From: Tahibacter aquaticus
Lineage (GTDB): Bacteria > Pseudomonadota > Gammaproteobacteria > Xanthomonadales > Rhodanobacteraceae
Reading direction: 5' to 3'
Assembly: GCF_004363655.1 (NCBI RefSeq)
Contig: NZ_SNZH01000012.1
Location: 186,001-250,000 of the forward strand
Length of the DNA stretch: 64,000 nucleotides
Shown here: positions 31,142 through 39,494 of the stretch, one piece after another
Numbering within the stretch: the stretch's first letter is position 1
Layout: each line of letters starts with the position of its first letter
Notes under the pieces: generated by a model
The model's input: only the letters and a program-made list of their open reading frames with translations
The model's database searches: none
Told to the model about the DNA's origin: nothing
Program-made: the position numbers and the translations under genes

Positions 31142-31273
31142 CGCAGCTAGCCTGCCACGCGCCTGCCACGGTTGCCATAGCGGCATAACCACGACTTATG
31201 CATCTGTCACAACCCTTCCTATACATCGCTTCCGATAGAATAGCCGCCGCTCCCGCCTCCCCTGTTGCAGCCG

Positions 31274-33538
31274 ATGACCGCCAATCCGGGCATTCCGTTC
31301 GAAATTCCCGGTTACCGCATCATCCGCCCGCTGGGCCAGGGCGGCATGGCGACCGTTTATCTGGCCAACCAGGAAACCCTGGACCGGGAAGTGGCGGTCA
31401 AGGTGCTGGGCGCCGACCGCGCCCCCAGCGAAGACCTGATCAAGCGCTTCGAGAACGAAGCCCGCACCATCGCCAAGCTGGACCACCCGCACATCGTCAG
31501 CATCTACGAGGTGGGCCGGGCCTCCAGCGGGCATCTGTACTACACCCTGCCCTATCTGCCCAACGGCGATCTGTCCACGCGCAACGACAGCCAGGACCAG
31601 CGCCGCGTGCTGGCCATCCTGCGCTGCCTGGCCGAAGCGCTGGGCTATGCCCACCAGCACGGCATCGTGCACCGCGACGTCAAGCCCGAGAACGTGCTGT
31701 TCGACAAGCTGGACCGGCCGCAGCTGGCCGATTTCGGCATTGCCCTGGCGCGCCATTCCGATGTGCGCGTGACACGCGAAGGCGCCACCCTGGGCTCTAC
31801 CGGCTACATGAGCCCGGAACAGGCCCGCGGCCTGTCGCTGGACGGCCGCTCCGACCTGTACAGCCTGGGCGTGATGGCCTACGAGCTGCTGACCGGCGAC
31901 CTGCCGTTCCACGGCCCGGACGCCTTGTCGGTCGCCCTGGCCCATGTGGAGCAGCCGGTGCCGCGCCTGCCGCCGATGCGGCGGCAATGGCAGGGCTTCA
32001 TGGACCGTGCCCTGGCTAAAGACCCGGCCCAGCGCTTCCAGGATGCCGCCGACCTGCTGAGCGGCCTGGATGCCGTCGAGGCCGAGCTGGACCAGCGCCG
32101 CGACAAGCCCCCGCTGCAGGCCTGGCGCGCACGCCTGGCCGAGCTGCCGGCCAGCCTGTGGGTCGGCGTTACCGCCGTGGCCGGCACCTTGCTGCTGCTG
32201 ACCATGCTGCTCTGGCCCAAGGGCGACGAATCGCCGGAAACCCGTTTTGTCACGGCCACGCCGCTGGCCGCAACCGCCGAGGCCGCCGTGCCCGCGGGCG
32301 AAACCGCCGCAACCGACGCCGGCGCGACCACGGCCAGCGCCGCCAGGCTGGCTCTGGCCGCCGGCCAGCTGAGCGAGCAGAAGCTGGTCACGCCCGCCGG
32401 CGACAACGCCGCCGAAAGCTATCTCGCCGTGCTGGCGCTGGAACCGAACAACAGCGCCGCGCGCGAAGGCCTGAACCAGGTGCTGGCCGCGCTGGGCCGG
32501 CAGGTCGATGCTGCCCTGGTCGGCAGCGACGACGCCACCTTCGCCAGCCAGTACGAGCAGGCACGCATGCTGGCCGACCGCGGCCAGTTGCGCGACAGCG
32601 CAGCCTGGAAGGATTTCCTGGCGCAGCGCCGCAGCCTGTTCGAACAGCGCCTGCAGGCCGACGTGGCTGCCGCCGCCAGCGCACAACTGGCTACGCTCAA
32701 GCGCCCGGCCGAAGTGCTGGCGCAGGACCAGGCCGACCTGCTGGGCAAATGGCAGGACGCCGAGCGCCAGCTGGTCCAGGCCGAGCAGCGGCGCAAGGCG
32801 CGCGAATTCGAACCCGCCCTGGTACTGGTACCGGCCGAGATCGGCGCGAACCGCTTCGACCACGCCTTCGAGCTGGGCCGCACCGAGGTCACCCGGGCCG
32901 AGTACGCCCGCTTCGTGCGCGCCACCAACCGCCCGGCGGCGCGCTGCCGCGAGCCGCTGCGGCCGCTGTCGCGGCTGAAAAGCCTGCAATGGCGCGATCC
33001 GGATTTCCCCCAGGACGAAGACGAGCCCGTGGTCTGCGTCAGCTGGCAGGACGCCTATGCCTATGCGCGCTGGCTCAGCCAGCAGACCGGTGCGCGCTAC
33101 CGCCTGCCCAGCGAAGCGGAATGGCAGCATGCGGCCGCCAGTCTCGACCGCAGCGGCATCTGCGAGCAGGGCAATGTGGCCGATGCCAGCATGGGGTCGC
33201 GCTGGACCCTGGCCAGCCGGCACAAGTGTTCCGACGGCCGCGCGCATACCTCGCCGGTAGGCCGCTACCGGGCCAGTTCGCTGGGCCTGTACGACCTGGT
33301 CGGCAATGCCAGCGAATGGACGCTCAACTGCAGCGCCAACACCGCCTGGGACCGGCTGCTGCAATCCGATGCCTGCAAGGAACGGGTCTTCCGCGGCACC
33401 TCCTGGCGCGACGGTCCCGACGACAACGCCGCCAGCCGGCGCGGCTCCAGCGAAATCGACCTGGGCTATACCACCGTCGGCTTCCGCCTGCTGCGCGAGG
33501 TCGACAGCACTGCCAGTACGGCCAGTACCGCGCATTGA
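31274..33538 (+). CDS. Transmembrane Ser/Thr protein kinase with C-terminal FGE-sulfatase-like domain
   Basis: 754 aa. The PknB-like kinase (about 14-280) has the Gly loop GQGGMATV (21-28), Lys43 in VAVKVL, catalytic HRDVKPEN (Asp135), DFG (Asp153) and GSTGYMSPEQ, so it should be active. One membrane segment is near 294-313 (WVGVTAVAGTLLLLTMLLW). An Ala/Gln-rich helical linker (to about 510) leads to an FGE-sulfatase domain (about 511-754; RTEVTRAEYARFVRATNRP, RLPSEAEWQHAAA, DLVGNASEW). The catalytic Cys pair of true formylglycine-generating enzymes is not apparent, so it is probably a ligand-binding sensor. The topology places this domain in the periplasm. Confidence 0.9.
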   Translation: MTANPGIPFEIPGYRIIRPLGQGGMATVYLANQETLDREVAVKVLGADRAPSEDLIKRFENEARTIAKLDHPHIVSIYEVGRASSGHLYYTLPYLPNGDLSTRNDSQDQRRVLAILRCLAEALGYAHQHGIVHRDVKPENVLFDKLDRPQLADFGIALARHSDVRVTREGATLGSTGYMSPEQARGLSLDGRSDLYSLGVMAYELLTGDLPFHGPDALSVALAHVEQPVPRLPPMRRQWQGFMDRALAKDPAQRFQDAADLLSGLDAVEAELDQRRDKPPLQAWRARLAELPASLWVGVTAVAGTLLLLTMLLWPKGDESPETRFVTATPLAATAEAAVPAGETAATDAGATTASAARLALAAGQLSEQKLVTPAGDNAAESYLAVLALEPNNSAAREGLNQVLAALGRQVDAALVGSDDATFASQYEQARMLADRGQLRDSAAWKDFLAQRRSLFEQRLQADVAAAASAQLATLKRPAEVLAQDQADLLGKWQDAERQLVQAEQRRKAREFEPALVLVPAEIGANRFDHAFELGRTEVTRAEYARFVRATNRPAARCREPLRPLSRLKSLQWRDPDFPQDEDEPVVCVSWQDAYAYARWLSQQTGARYRLPSEAEWQHAAASLDRSGICEQGNVADASMGSRWTLASRHKCSDGRAHTSPVGRYRASSLGLYDLVGNASEWTLNCSANTAWDRLLQSDACKERVFRGTSWRDGPDDNAASRRGSSEIDLGYTTVGFRLLREVDSTASTASTAH

Positions 33539-33558
33539 GCGCCCCGACCGGAACGGCC

Positions 33559-34218
33559 ATGCGCCCCTTGCACCTGCAACGCTATCTGATCACCGGCATC
33601 CTCACGGTGGTGCCGCTGTGGATCACCTTCATCGTGTTCCGCTTCATCGCCTCGCTGCTGGCGGAATTCGGCTCGCCGATGATCGGCACCGTGTTCGGCT
33701 GGATCGGCAGCGAGTTCCCGCGCCTGATGCCGCTGCTGGGCGAACGCTGGCTGATCAACATCATCGGCTTCGTCGCCACGCTGCTGATCCTCTATCTGAT
33801 CGGCTGGATCGCCAACCGCGTCATCGGCCAGCGCCTGTTCGCCGCGTTCGACGCGCTGATGGAGCGCATCCCGCTGGTGCACTCGATCTACGGCGGTACC
33901 AAGAAACTCATGGCCATGCTGCAGAGCAAGCCCAACGGCACGCAGCGCGTGGTGCTGATCGATTTTCCCTCGCCCGGGCTGAAGTCGGTCGGCTTCGTCA
34001 CGCGCGTGTTCGACGATGCCGACGGTCGCCAGCTCGCCTCGGTCTACGTGCCGACCACGCCCAACCCCACCGGCGGCTACCTGGAAATCGTGCCGACCGA
34101 CCAGCTGATCGCGACCGACTGGAGCGTCGACCAGGCCATGGCCTTCATACTGTCGGTAGGCGCGGTCGCGCCGGAATCGGCGTTTCCCTCGCTCAAGCTG
34201 CCCGCGCGTGCGCCGTGA
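33559..34218 (+). CDS. DUF502 inner-membrane protein
   Basis: A 219-aa DUF502 protein. It starts MRPLHLQRYLITGILTVVPL, with two membrane segments (about 9-33 and 75-97) and the family blocks IPLVHSIYGGTKKLM and YVPTTPNPTGGYLEIVP. Members are predicted transporters or channels of unknown substrate. Its start lies 20 bases after the kinase stop, so the genes may be co-transcribed. Confidence 0.92.
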   Translation: MRPLHLQRYLITGILTVVPLWITFIVFRFIASLLAEFGSPMIGTVFGWIGSEFPRLMPLLGERWLINIIGFVATLLILYLIGWIANRVIGQRLFAAFDALMERIPLVHSIYGGTKKLMAMLQSKPNGTQRVVLIDFPSPGLKSVGFVTRVFDDADGRQLASVYVPTTPNPTGGYLEIVPTDQLIATDWSVDQAMAFILSVGAVAPESAFPSLKLPARAP

Positions 34219-34272
34219 CGTGCCGCCAGGCACATCGTCCCCTTTTCCCTTTTGCCTCATAACTGCACGCCC

Positions 34273-35133
34273 ATGACCCATGTAGTCCACGAACTCATCG
34301 ACCTGCTGGCGCTGGAACGCCTGGAAGACAACCTGTTCCGCGGCCAGAGCCGCGACATCGGCACCAAGTACGTATTCGGCGGCCAGGTGCTGGGCCAGGC
34401 CCTGTCCGCGGCACAGAAGACCGTGGACGACCCGCGCAACGCGCATTCGCTGCACGCGTATTTCCTGCGCGCCGGCGACATCGACGCGCCCATCGTCTAC
34501 TCGGTGGAACGCACCCGCGACGGCAGCAGCTTCTCCGTGCGCCGCGTGGTCGCCATCCAGCACGGCCAGCCCATCTTCACCTGTTCGGTCAGCTTCCAGA
34601 TCGAGGAAAGCGGCGTGGAGCACCAGCTGTCGATGCCGGAAGTGCCCAAGCCCGACGACCTGCTGCCGCCCGCGCCGATACCGCCGGAACAACTGGAAAA
34701 AGTACCGGTCAAGCTGCAACGCTGGCTGGGCATGAAAGGGCCGTTCGAGTTCCGCCACGTCTACCCGCGTGACGAATTCAATCCGCCCAAGCGTCCGCCT
34801 TACCAGCAGGTCTGGTTCCGCCTGGTCGACCGTGTGCCCGACGCACCGGAACTGCATCGCGCCCTGCTCGCCTATGCCTCGGATTTCCACCTGATCGGCA
34901 CGGCCACCTTCCCGCACGGCATTTCGTATTTCCATCCCAAGGTGCAGATGGCCAGCCTCGACCATGCGCTGTGGTTCCACCGCGCCTTCCGCGTCGACGA
35001 CTGGCTGCTGTACAGCTGCGACAGCCCGACCGCGCAGAACGCCCGCGGCCTGGCCCGCGGCATGATCTACAACAGCCAGGGCGTGCTGGTCGCCAGCACC
35101 GCCCAGGAAGGCCTGATCCGCTTGACTCAATAA
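34273..35133 (+). CDS. tesB: Acyl-CoA thioesterase II
   Basis: A 286-aa double-hotdog thioesterase that hydrolyses acyl-CoA (E. coli TesB, 286 aa). It opens with ELIDLLALERLEDNLFRGQS and has FGGQVLGQALSAA (catalytic region of the first hotdog) and HSLHAYFLRAGD. The second hotdog keeps LDHALWFHRAFRVDDWLLY. The ATG at 34273 gives MTHVVHEL. It runs 54 bases after the DUF502 gene. Confidence 0.95.
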   Translation: MTHVVHELIDLLALERLEDNLFRGQSRDIGTKYVFGGQVLGQALSAAQKTVDDPRNAHSLHAYFLRAGDIDAPIVYSVERTRDGSSFSVRRVVAIQHGQPIFTCSVSFQIEESGVEHQLSMPEVPKPDDLLPPAPIPPEQLEKVPVKLQRWLGMKGPFEFRHVYPRDEFNPPKRPPYQQVWFRLVDRVPDAPELHRALLAYASDFHLIGTATFPHGISYFHPKVQMASLDHALWFHRAFRVDDWLLYSCDSPTAQNARGLARGMIYNSQGVLVASTAQEGLIRLTQ

Positions 35134-35187
35134 CGCCGTGCCGCGCCGGCCCGTCCAGGTCCGGCTTGGCGCCGCTACACTGGCCCC

Positions 35188-35631
35188 ATGAGACAGATCT
35201 ATACCTCGCTTCGCATCGAAAACATCGAACGCGTGACCGCCCTGATGGACGAACACGGCATCGAGACCAGCGTGACCAATCGCAGCAACTACAAAGGCAG
35301 CGACTGGAAGCGCTTCAGCTATACCAACCGCCCGGATGCCAGCACCTGGCCGCAGGTCTGGGTGGTGAATGCCAACGACCAGACCCGCGCGCGCGAACTG
35401 CTGCGCGAAGTGGGTATAGAACCACCGGTGCGGTATGCCGATGAGCTGGCCGCGGCCACGCGCGAACCGCTGAGCGGCCCGTCGCGCCATCGCGCCGTGG
35501 CCGGCCGCATGCGCATGGTTGCCTTGAGCCTGGTCGGCGTCGCCGCCGTGCTGTTGTCCCTGCGCAGCTGCAACAGCGCAAAACAGCCCGAGCCGCCGCA
35601 GCGCCAGGTCATCCCCATCACCACGCACTGA
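35188..35631 (+). CDS. DUF2007-like membrane protein (pathogenicity-like)
   Basis: A 147-aa protein. The N-terminal 70 residues (MRQIYTSLRIENIERVTALM, then WPQVWVVNANDQTRARELL) have the DUF2007 putative signal-transducing pattern. A Thr/Pro-rich linker leads to one membrane segment near 108-124 (MVALSLVGVAAVLLSL), then a short Pro-rich tail. Similar proteins in Xanthomonas are labelled pathogenicity-like, without a known function. The previous gene is tesB, 54 bases away; the DUF421 gene follows 10 bases downstream. Confidence 0.75.
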   Translation: MRQIYTSLRIENIERVTALMDEHGIETSVTNRSNYKGSDWKRFSYTNRPDASTWPQVWVVNANDQTRARELLREVGIEPPVRYADELAAATREPLSGPSRHRAVAGRMRMVALSLVGVAAVLLSLRSCNSAKQPEPPQRQVIPITTH

Positions 35632-35641
35632 GCCGGCAGCC

Positions 35642-36112
35642 ATGTGGCAGCTGGGCGAACCCTGGTGGCAGCTGGTCGTACGCGGCAGCGTCGTCTACCT
35701 CGTGCTGTTCGTGCTGTTTCGCCTTTCCGGAAAGCGCCAGGCCGGGCAGATGACGCCGTTCGACCTGCTGCTGCTGCTGATCATTTCCAACGCCGTGCAG
35801 AACGCCATGATCGGCCAGGACAGCTCGCTGCTCGGCGGCCTGCTGGTAGCCCTGGTACTGCTCGGCTGGAGCCATCTGCTGGGCTGGCTCAGCAACCGCA
35901 GCCGCCGCCTGGAACGGCTGCTGGAAGGGCGTCCCGAAGTACTGATCCACAACGGCAAGATTTTCGACGACATCCTCCAGCGCAACCAGATTTCGCAGGA
36001 AGACCTGCTGGCTGCACTGCGCCGCCAGGGCGTGTTCAGCGTCGCCGACGTGGCCTTCGCCGTGCTGGAGACCAACGGCGGCATTTCGGTAAAAAAGCGC
36101 AGCGACGGCTGA
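35642..36112 (+). CDS. DUF421 (YetF-like) membrane protein
   Basis: A 156-aa DUF421 protein. Three membrane segments lie in the first 95 residues (VVYLVLFVLFRLSGKRQAGQ, FDLLLLLIISNAVQNAMIG, then LLVALVLLGW), followed by the YetF cytoplasmic domain with LEGRPEVLIHNGKIFDD and MTPFD upstream. The N-terminal K-R-x-x-GQMTPFD motif is diagnostic. Function unknown. RBS not obvious. Confidence 0.92.
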   Translation: MWQLGEPWWQLVVRGSVVYLVLFVLFRLSGKRQAGQMTPFDLLLLLIISNAVQNAMIGQDSSLLGGLLVALVLLGWSHLLGWLSNRSRRLERLLEGRPEVLIHNGKIFDDILQRNQISQEDLLAALRRQGVFSVADVAFAVLETNGGISVKKRSDG

Positions 36113-36175
36113 AGCAGGTCACCTGATGGTTTTCGCTGTTGGGCAACTGCACCAGCCAGACGCTAGGATGCGCGC

Positions 36176-36907
36176 ATGAAGTCCGACGTGGTCCGCCTGT
36201 TCCAGACCTTGCCCCACGAATGCGGCTACTACCCCGGCCGCACCGCGCAGAACCTGGTCATCGATCCCAGTGCGCCGCACCTGGCCGCGGTCTACGGCAC
36301 CGCGCTCAGCCGCGGCTTCCGCCGCGCCGGCGGCCACGTCTACCACCCGCATTGCAGCAGCTGCCGCGCCTGCGTGCCCTGCCGTGTCGTGGTCGCCGGT
36401 TTCAGTCCCGACCGCAGCCAGCGCCGCTGCCGCGCGCGCAATGCCGACCTGGAAACCCGCGCCGTGCCGGCGCGCTACAGCGAGGAATATTTCGAGCTGT
36501 ACCAGCGCTACCTGGCTGGACGCCACCGCGGCGGCGGCATGGATTCGCCGCAGCACGAAGACTTCTCGCGATTTCTCTATACCGACTGGAGCCCGACCCA
36601 GTTCCTGGAAATCCGCCGCAACGGCCGCCTGCTCGGCGTGGCCGTCACCGACGTCTGCAGCCAGGGCCTGTCGGCCGTGTATACCTTCTACGACCCGGCC
36701 GAGACCGCGCGCGGCCTGGGCACCTTCGCTATCCAGGCCCAGCTCGACTGGGCCGCGCGGGAAAACCTGGCCCATCTGTACCTGGGCTACTGGATCGACG
36801 GCCACCCCAAGATGGACTACAAGCGACGCTTCCAGCCGCTGGAACTGCTGCGCCAGGGCAGCTGGGTGGGGTTCGCGCAGCCTCGCGGCGACACGGTAGC
36901 GGAATAG
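36176..36907 (+). CDS. bpt: Bacterial aspartate/glutamate leucyltransferase Bpt
   Basis: Bpt (243 aa) transfers leucine from Leu-tRNA to N-terminal Asp or Glu, making destabilised substrates for ClpAP. The cysteine-rich N-terminal motif CGYYPGRTAQNLVIDP and HPHCSSCRACVPCRV are present, with FLYTDWSPTQFLEIR and YIGYWI-like YLGYWIDGHPKMDYK near the end. All family landmarks are intact. It follows the DUF421 gene with a 63-base gap. Confidence 0.95.
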   Translation: MKSDVVRLFQTLPHECGYYPGRTAQNLVIDPSAPHLAAVYGTALSRGFRRAGGHVYHPHCSSCRACVPCRVVVAGFSPDRSQRRCRARNADLETRAVPARYSEEYFELYQRYLAGRHRGGGMDSPQHEDFSRFLYTDWSPTQFLEIRRNGRLLGVAVTDVCSQGLSAVYTFYDPAETARGLGTFAIQAQLDWAARENLAHLYLGYWIDGHPKMDYKRRFQPLELLRQGSWVGFAQPRGDTVAE

Positions 36908-37208
36908 CGCGCACAAATTCCACTATGTAAAGAATGTCTGCGGGTCGTCAACGGCGATCGGAAGTGCAAACACGCGTGCGTTCGCCGGCTCGATCGCAGC
37001 GGCGGTGCAATTCGCTGGGCTCGTCGCACCCTAGGGGGCCGGAACCATCGCCGTCATGTAGGGCGCGATGAGCCCAGCGAATTGCGCCACAGGTCTCGAC
37101 CACGCGCACCGCAGAGTCTGGCAGCCACGCCGCAGCGGATGTTCGGCTTGCGCGTGCCGCGCCGTTCTCCATCGCAGCAACCCACTGCCAAGCCCATCGG
37201 AAACCGCC
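36908..37208. other. Intergenic region carrying a paired palindromic repeat
   Basis: 301 bases with no gene. The right half (37004-37088) is a BIME-like inverted pair (see that entry). The rest, about 95 bases just after bpt, is featureless. Confidence 0.5.
37004..37088. repeat. BIME-like inverted repeat pair, family 1
   Basis: Copy 1 (37004-37034) reads GGTGCAATTCGCTGGGCTCG then TCGCACCCTAG. Copy 2 (37058-37088) is its near-exact reverse complement. A 23-base spacer separates them, so the RNA can form a long hairpin. Related copies are at 43175-43206 and 46126-46231, showing a dispersed family resembling REP/BIME elements. Confidence 0.75.
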
Positions 37209-37499
37209 ATGTACAAATTCGCTGCCCCGTTCTGTGCCGCCGCGCTGCTGTTCGCCGCCTCGGCCGGCCATGCCCAGACCACGCCCGCCAAGGATGCTCC
37301 CGTGAATTGCAAAGGTCCGTTCAAAGCGCTGCTCGAAGCCAGCCACGCCAATCGTCGCGGCGTGACCTTGTTCATCAACGGCCAGAGCCTGTCCGGCATC
37401 GTCGCGGCCTGCCACGACGACGGCAGCATCGAGCTGACCAGCCAGCAGTACAGCCGCATCGTCGTACTGGCAGAGCGGATCGACGGCGCGGCGATGTAA
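37209..37499 (+). CDS. Small secreted protein with an Hfq/Sm-like core
   Basis: A 96-aa exported protein: a cleavable signal peptide (about 1-23, ending AGHAQ) and a 70-residue mature part. The mature part aligns by eye with Hfq: PFKALLEASHANRRGVTLFI against Hfq's PFLNALRRERVPVSIYL, then NGQSLSGIVAACHDDGSIEL against NGIKLQGQIESFDQFVILL, and a final strand QYSRIVVLAERI in the Sm2 position. The Hfq KH pair in Sm2 is not conserved, so RNA binding by the usual face is doubtful. The start is fixed by the signal peptide. Nothing else of its kind was found nearby. Confidence 0.65.
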   Translation: MYKFAAPFCAAALLFAASAGHAQTTPAKDAPVNCKGPFKALLEASHANRRGVTLFINGQSLSGIVAACHDDGSIELTSQQYSRIVVLAERIDGAAM

Positions 37500-37517
37500 A
37501 CCTAAGTGCCGGGCGCG

Positions 37518-37799
37518 TCAGGCGAGCGTCGGCTTGAAGCCGAAGCCGTGCTCGCTGTGCACCGACATCACCAGCCGCACCATTGCGTGCGGCAGCATGA
37601 TTTCCAGTTCGCTGGGCATCCCCTCCTGGTCCTTGCCCTGCAGGGTCATGCCGAACAGCGGCCCCGAGGTATCGACTTCGGCGCAGACGATATGCGCACC
37701 GCCCGCGCCGTCGATGAGATACGGCTTGATCGGCTCGCCCAGCGCTTCCAGCGCCTGGGGAAACAGGAATACAGCGTAAGAGGATGTTCGTTCCGTCAC
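37518..37799 (-). CDS. Conserved hypothetical protein
   Basis: 93 aa, no signal peptide, strand-rich (AHIVCAEVDTSGPLFGMTLQ, then ELEIMLPHAMVRLVMSVHSE). Composition and codon use match the chromosome. No family is recognised; the shape is compatible with a small SspB-like or PilZ-like beta domain, but that is a guess. It ends 19 bases from the convergent Hfq-like gene. Confidence 0.6.
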   Translation of the reverse strand: MTERTSSYAVFLFPQALEALGEPIKPYLIDGAGGAHIVCAEVDTSGPLFGMTLQGKDQEGMPSELEIMLPHAMVRLVMSVHSEHGFGFKPTLA

Positions 37800-37867
37800 G
37801 GGTTTGCTCCATGGGCAGTGATGTGGAGAAGGCGGAAGCCATCGAAATTTGCGTTCCGCTGCTGGAG

Positions 37868-37952
37868 CCCCCCTGAGTCAAGGGGGCGGCCAAAGCCTTG
37901 CGCAGCGAGGCCTTGGCAGGGTTGTGGAAGTATGCAGCCGGGTACAGGAGCC
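37868..37952. repeat. Intergenic double-hairpin repeat, family 2 (copy A)
   Basis: About 85 bases matching copy B at 48141-48229. It has two neighbouring palindromes (CCCCCT.../AGGGGG and CCAAAGCCTTGC/GCGAGGCCTTGG) and a shared tail GCAGCCG-GTACAGGAGCC. It begins just after the stop of the minus-strand glutamate-synthase-like gene, a location that suggests a 3'-end element (termination or RNA stability). Confidence 0.6.
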
Positions 37953-37957
37953 TGCTG

Positions 37958-39463
37958 TCAGGCCCGCTCGGGCTCTGCATAGGGATAAAGCTCGTCGAGC
38001 CTGCGCGACAGGCCGTCATCGACGACCACGCGCGCATGCCAGCGGCGCAGCTGGCGCGGCTCGCGCACGCCGCAGGCATGGGCGATCACGCCGACTTCGT
38101 ACATCAGATTGCTGGCGTAATGCGCCACGCGCTCGGATTTGTCACTGATCACCAGGCCGCGCTGCAGGCGTGCATCGTGCGTGGTCACGCCGGTAGGACA
38201 GGTGTTGCGATTGCACTGCAGCGCCTGGATGCAGCCCAGGGCGAACATGAAGCCGCGCGCGGAATTGACGAAATCCGCGCCCATGGCCAGCGCCCAGGCC
38301 ACTTCGTAGGGCGTGATGCATTTGCCCGAACAGATCACACGGATGCGCTCGCGCAGGCCGGCCCGGGTCAGGGTATCGACGAGCAGCGGCAGCGCTTCGC
38401 GCAGCGGCAGGCCGACACCATCCATCAGCGACTGCGGTGCCGCCCCGGTACCGCCTTCGGAACCGTCGACGACGATGAAATCCGGTGCGCTGGGCAGACC
38501 ACGCCGGTGCACTTCGTCGCACAGTTCGGCAATCCACGCCACGTCGCCCAGCGGCGCCTTGAAGCCGGTGGGCTTGCCGGTCACTTCGCGGATATGCCCG
38601 ATCATGTCGAGCAGTTGGGCCACGCTGTTCACTTCCGGATGACGGTTCGGACTGATCGAATCGGTACCGACCGGAATGCCGCGGATCGCGGCGATCTCCG
38701 GCGTCACCTTGGCCGCGGGCAGCACGCCGCCCTTGCCCGGCTTGGCACCCTGGCCGAGTTTCAGATTGAACATCTTCACTTGTGGATGCGCGGCGATGGC
38801 GCGCAGCTTGTCGTCGTCGAGGCGGCCGTTGTCGTCGCGCACGCCGTATTTGGCCGTGCCTATCTCGAACACGATGGCGCAATTGCCTTCCAGGTGATAC
38901 GGCGACAGGCCGCCCTCGCCCGTATCCACCCAGATGCCGGCCTGCTTGGCGCCGCGGGTCAGCGCGCGCACCGCCGGCGCCGAGATCGCACCGAAGCTCA
39001 TGGCCGAGACATTGAAGAACGCCGCGTGCGAATACGGCTCGCGCGCATACGGCCCCAGCAGCAGCGGCTGCGGCGCGACGGCATCTTCGTCCAGGGTCGG
39101 GAAGGCGGTGTTGACGAAAAACACCGTGCCTTCCGGGCGCAGATCGCGGGTGGAACCAAAGGCGCGCGTATTGTCGATGTTCTTGGCGGCGCGATAGACC
39201 CAGGTGCGCTGGGCACGGTTGAACGGCAGTTCTTCCCGGTCCATGGCGAAGAAATACTGGCGGAAGAATTCGCCCAGGTGCTCGAACCAGTAGCGGAAGC
39301 GGCCGATCACCGGGTAGTTGCGCAATACCGCACTGCGGGTCTGGTTGCGATCGACGACGAAGAACACCAGCGTCGCCAGCACCACCGAACCGACGACGAA
39401 CAGGAACAGCGCCGCCATCAGTTCGATGGTATCGATCGCCCAGCCTGCCAGATTGCTTTGCAT
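37958..39463 (-). CDS. FMN-binding glutamate-synthase family protein
   Basis: A 501-aa membrane-anchored relative of the GltB FMN domain. The N-terminal membrane segment is at about 10-35 (ELMAALFLFVVGSVVLATL). The TIM-barrel core has NVSAMSFGAISAPAV, GVLPAAKVTPEIA and DGSEGGTGAAP, and the 3Fe-4S ligand motif CIQALQCNRNTC (Cys at C-x5-C-x4-C, about 409-420) is intact. It lacks the glutaminase and GltD parts, so it is not a full glutamate synthase; an NADPH- or ferredoxin-linked oxidoreductase role is likely. The purT gene lies just upstream on the same strand. Confidence 0.9.
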   Translation of the reverse strand: MQSNLAGWAIDTIELMAALFLFVVGSVVLATLVFFVVDRNQTRSAVLRNYPVIGRFRYWFEHLGEFFRQYFFAMDREELPFNRAQRTWVYRAAKNIDNTRAFGSTRDLRPEGTVFFVNTAFPTLDEDAVAPQPLLLGPYAREPYSHAAFFNVSAMSFGAISAPAVRALTRGAKQAGIWVDTGEGGLSPYHLEGNCAIVFEIGTAKYGVRDDNGRLDDDKLRAIAAHPQVKMFNLKLGQGAKPGKGGVLPAAKVTPEIAAIRGIPVGTDSISPNRHPEVNSVAQLLDMIGHIREVTGKPTGFKAPLGDVAWIAELCDEVHRRGLPSAPDFIVVDGSEGGTGAAPQSLMDGVGLPLREALPLLVDTLTRAGLRERIRVICSGKCITPYEVAWALAMGADFVNSARGFMFALGCIQALQCNRNTCPTGVTTHDARLQRGLVISDKSERVAHYASNLMYEVGVIAHACGVREPRQLRRWHARVVVDDGLSRRLDELYPYAEPERA

Positions 39464-39494
39464 AGGTCCGCTCCGCCATCTACTCCCAGCGATG

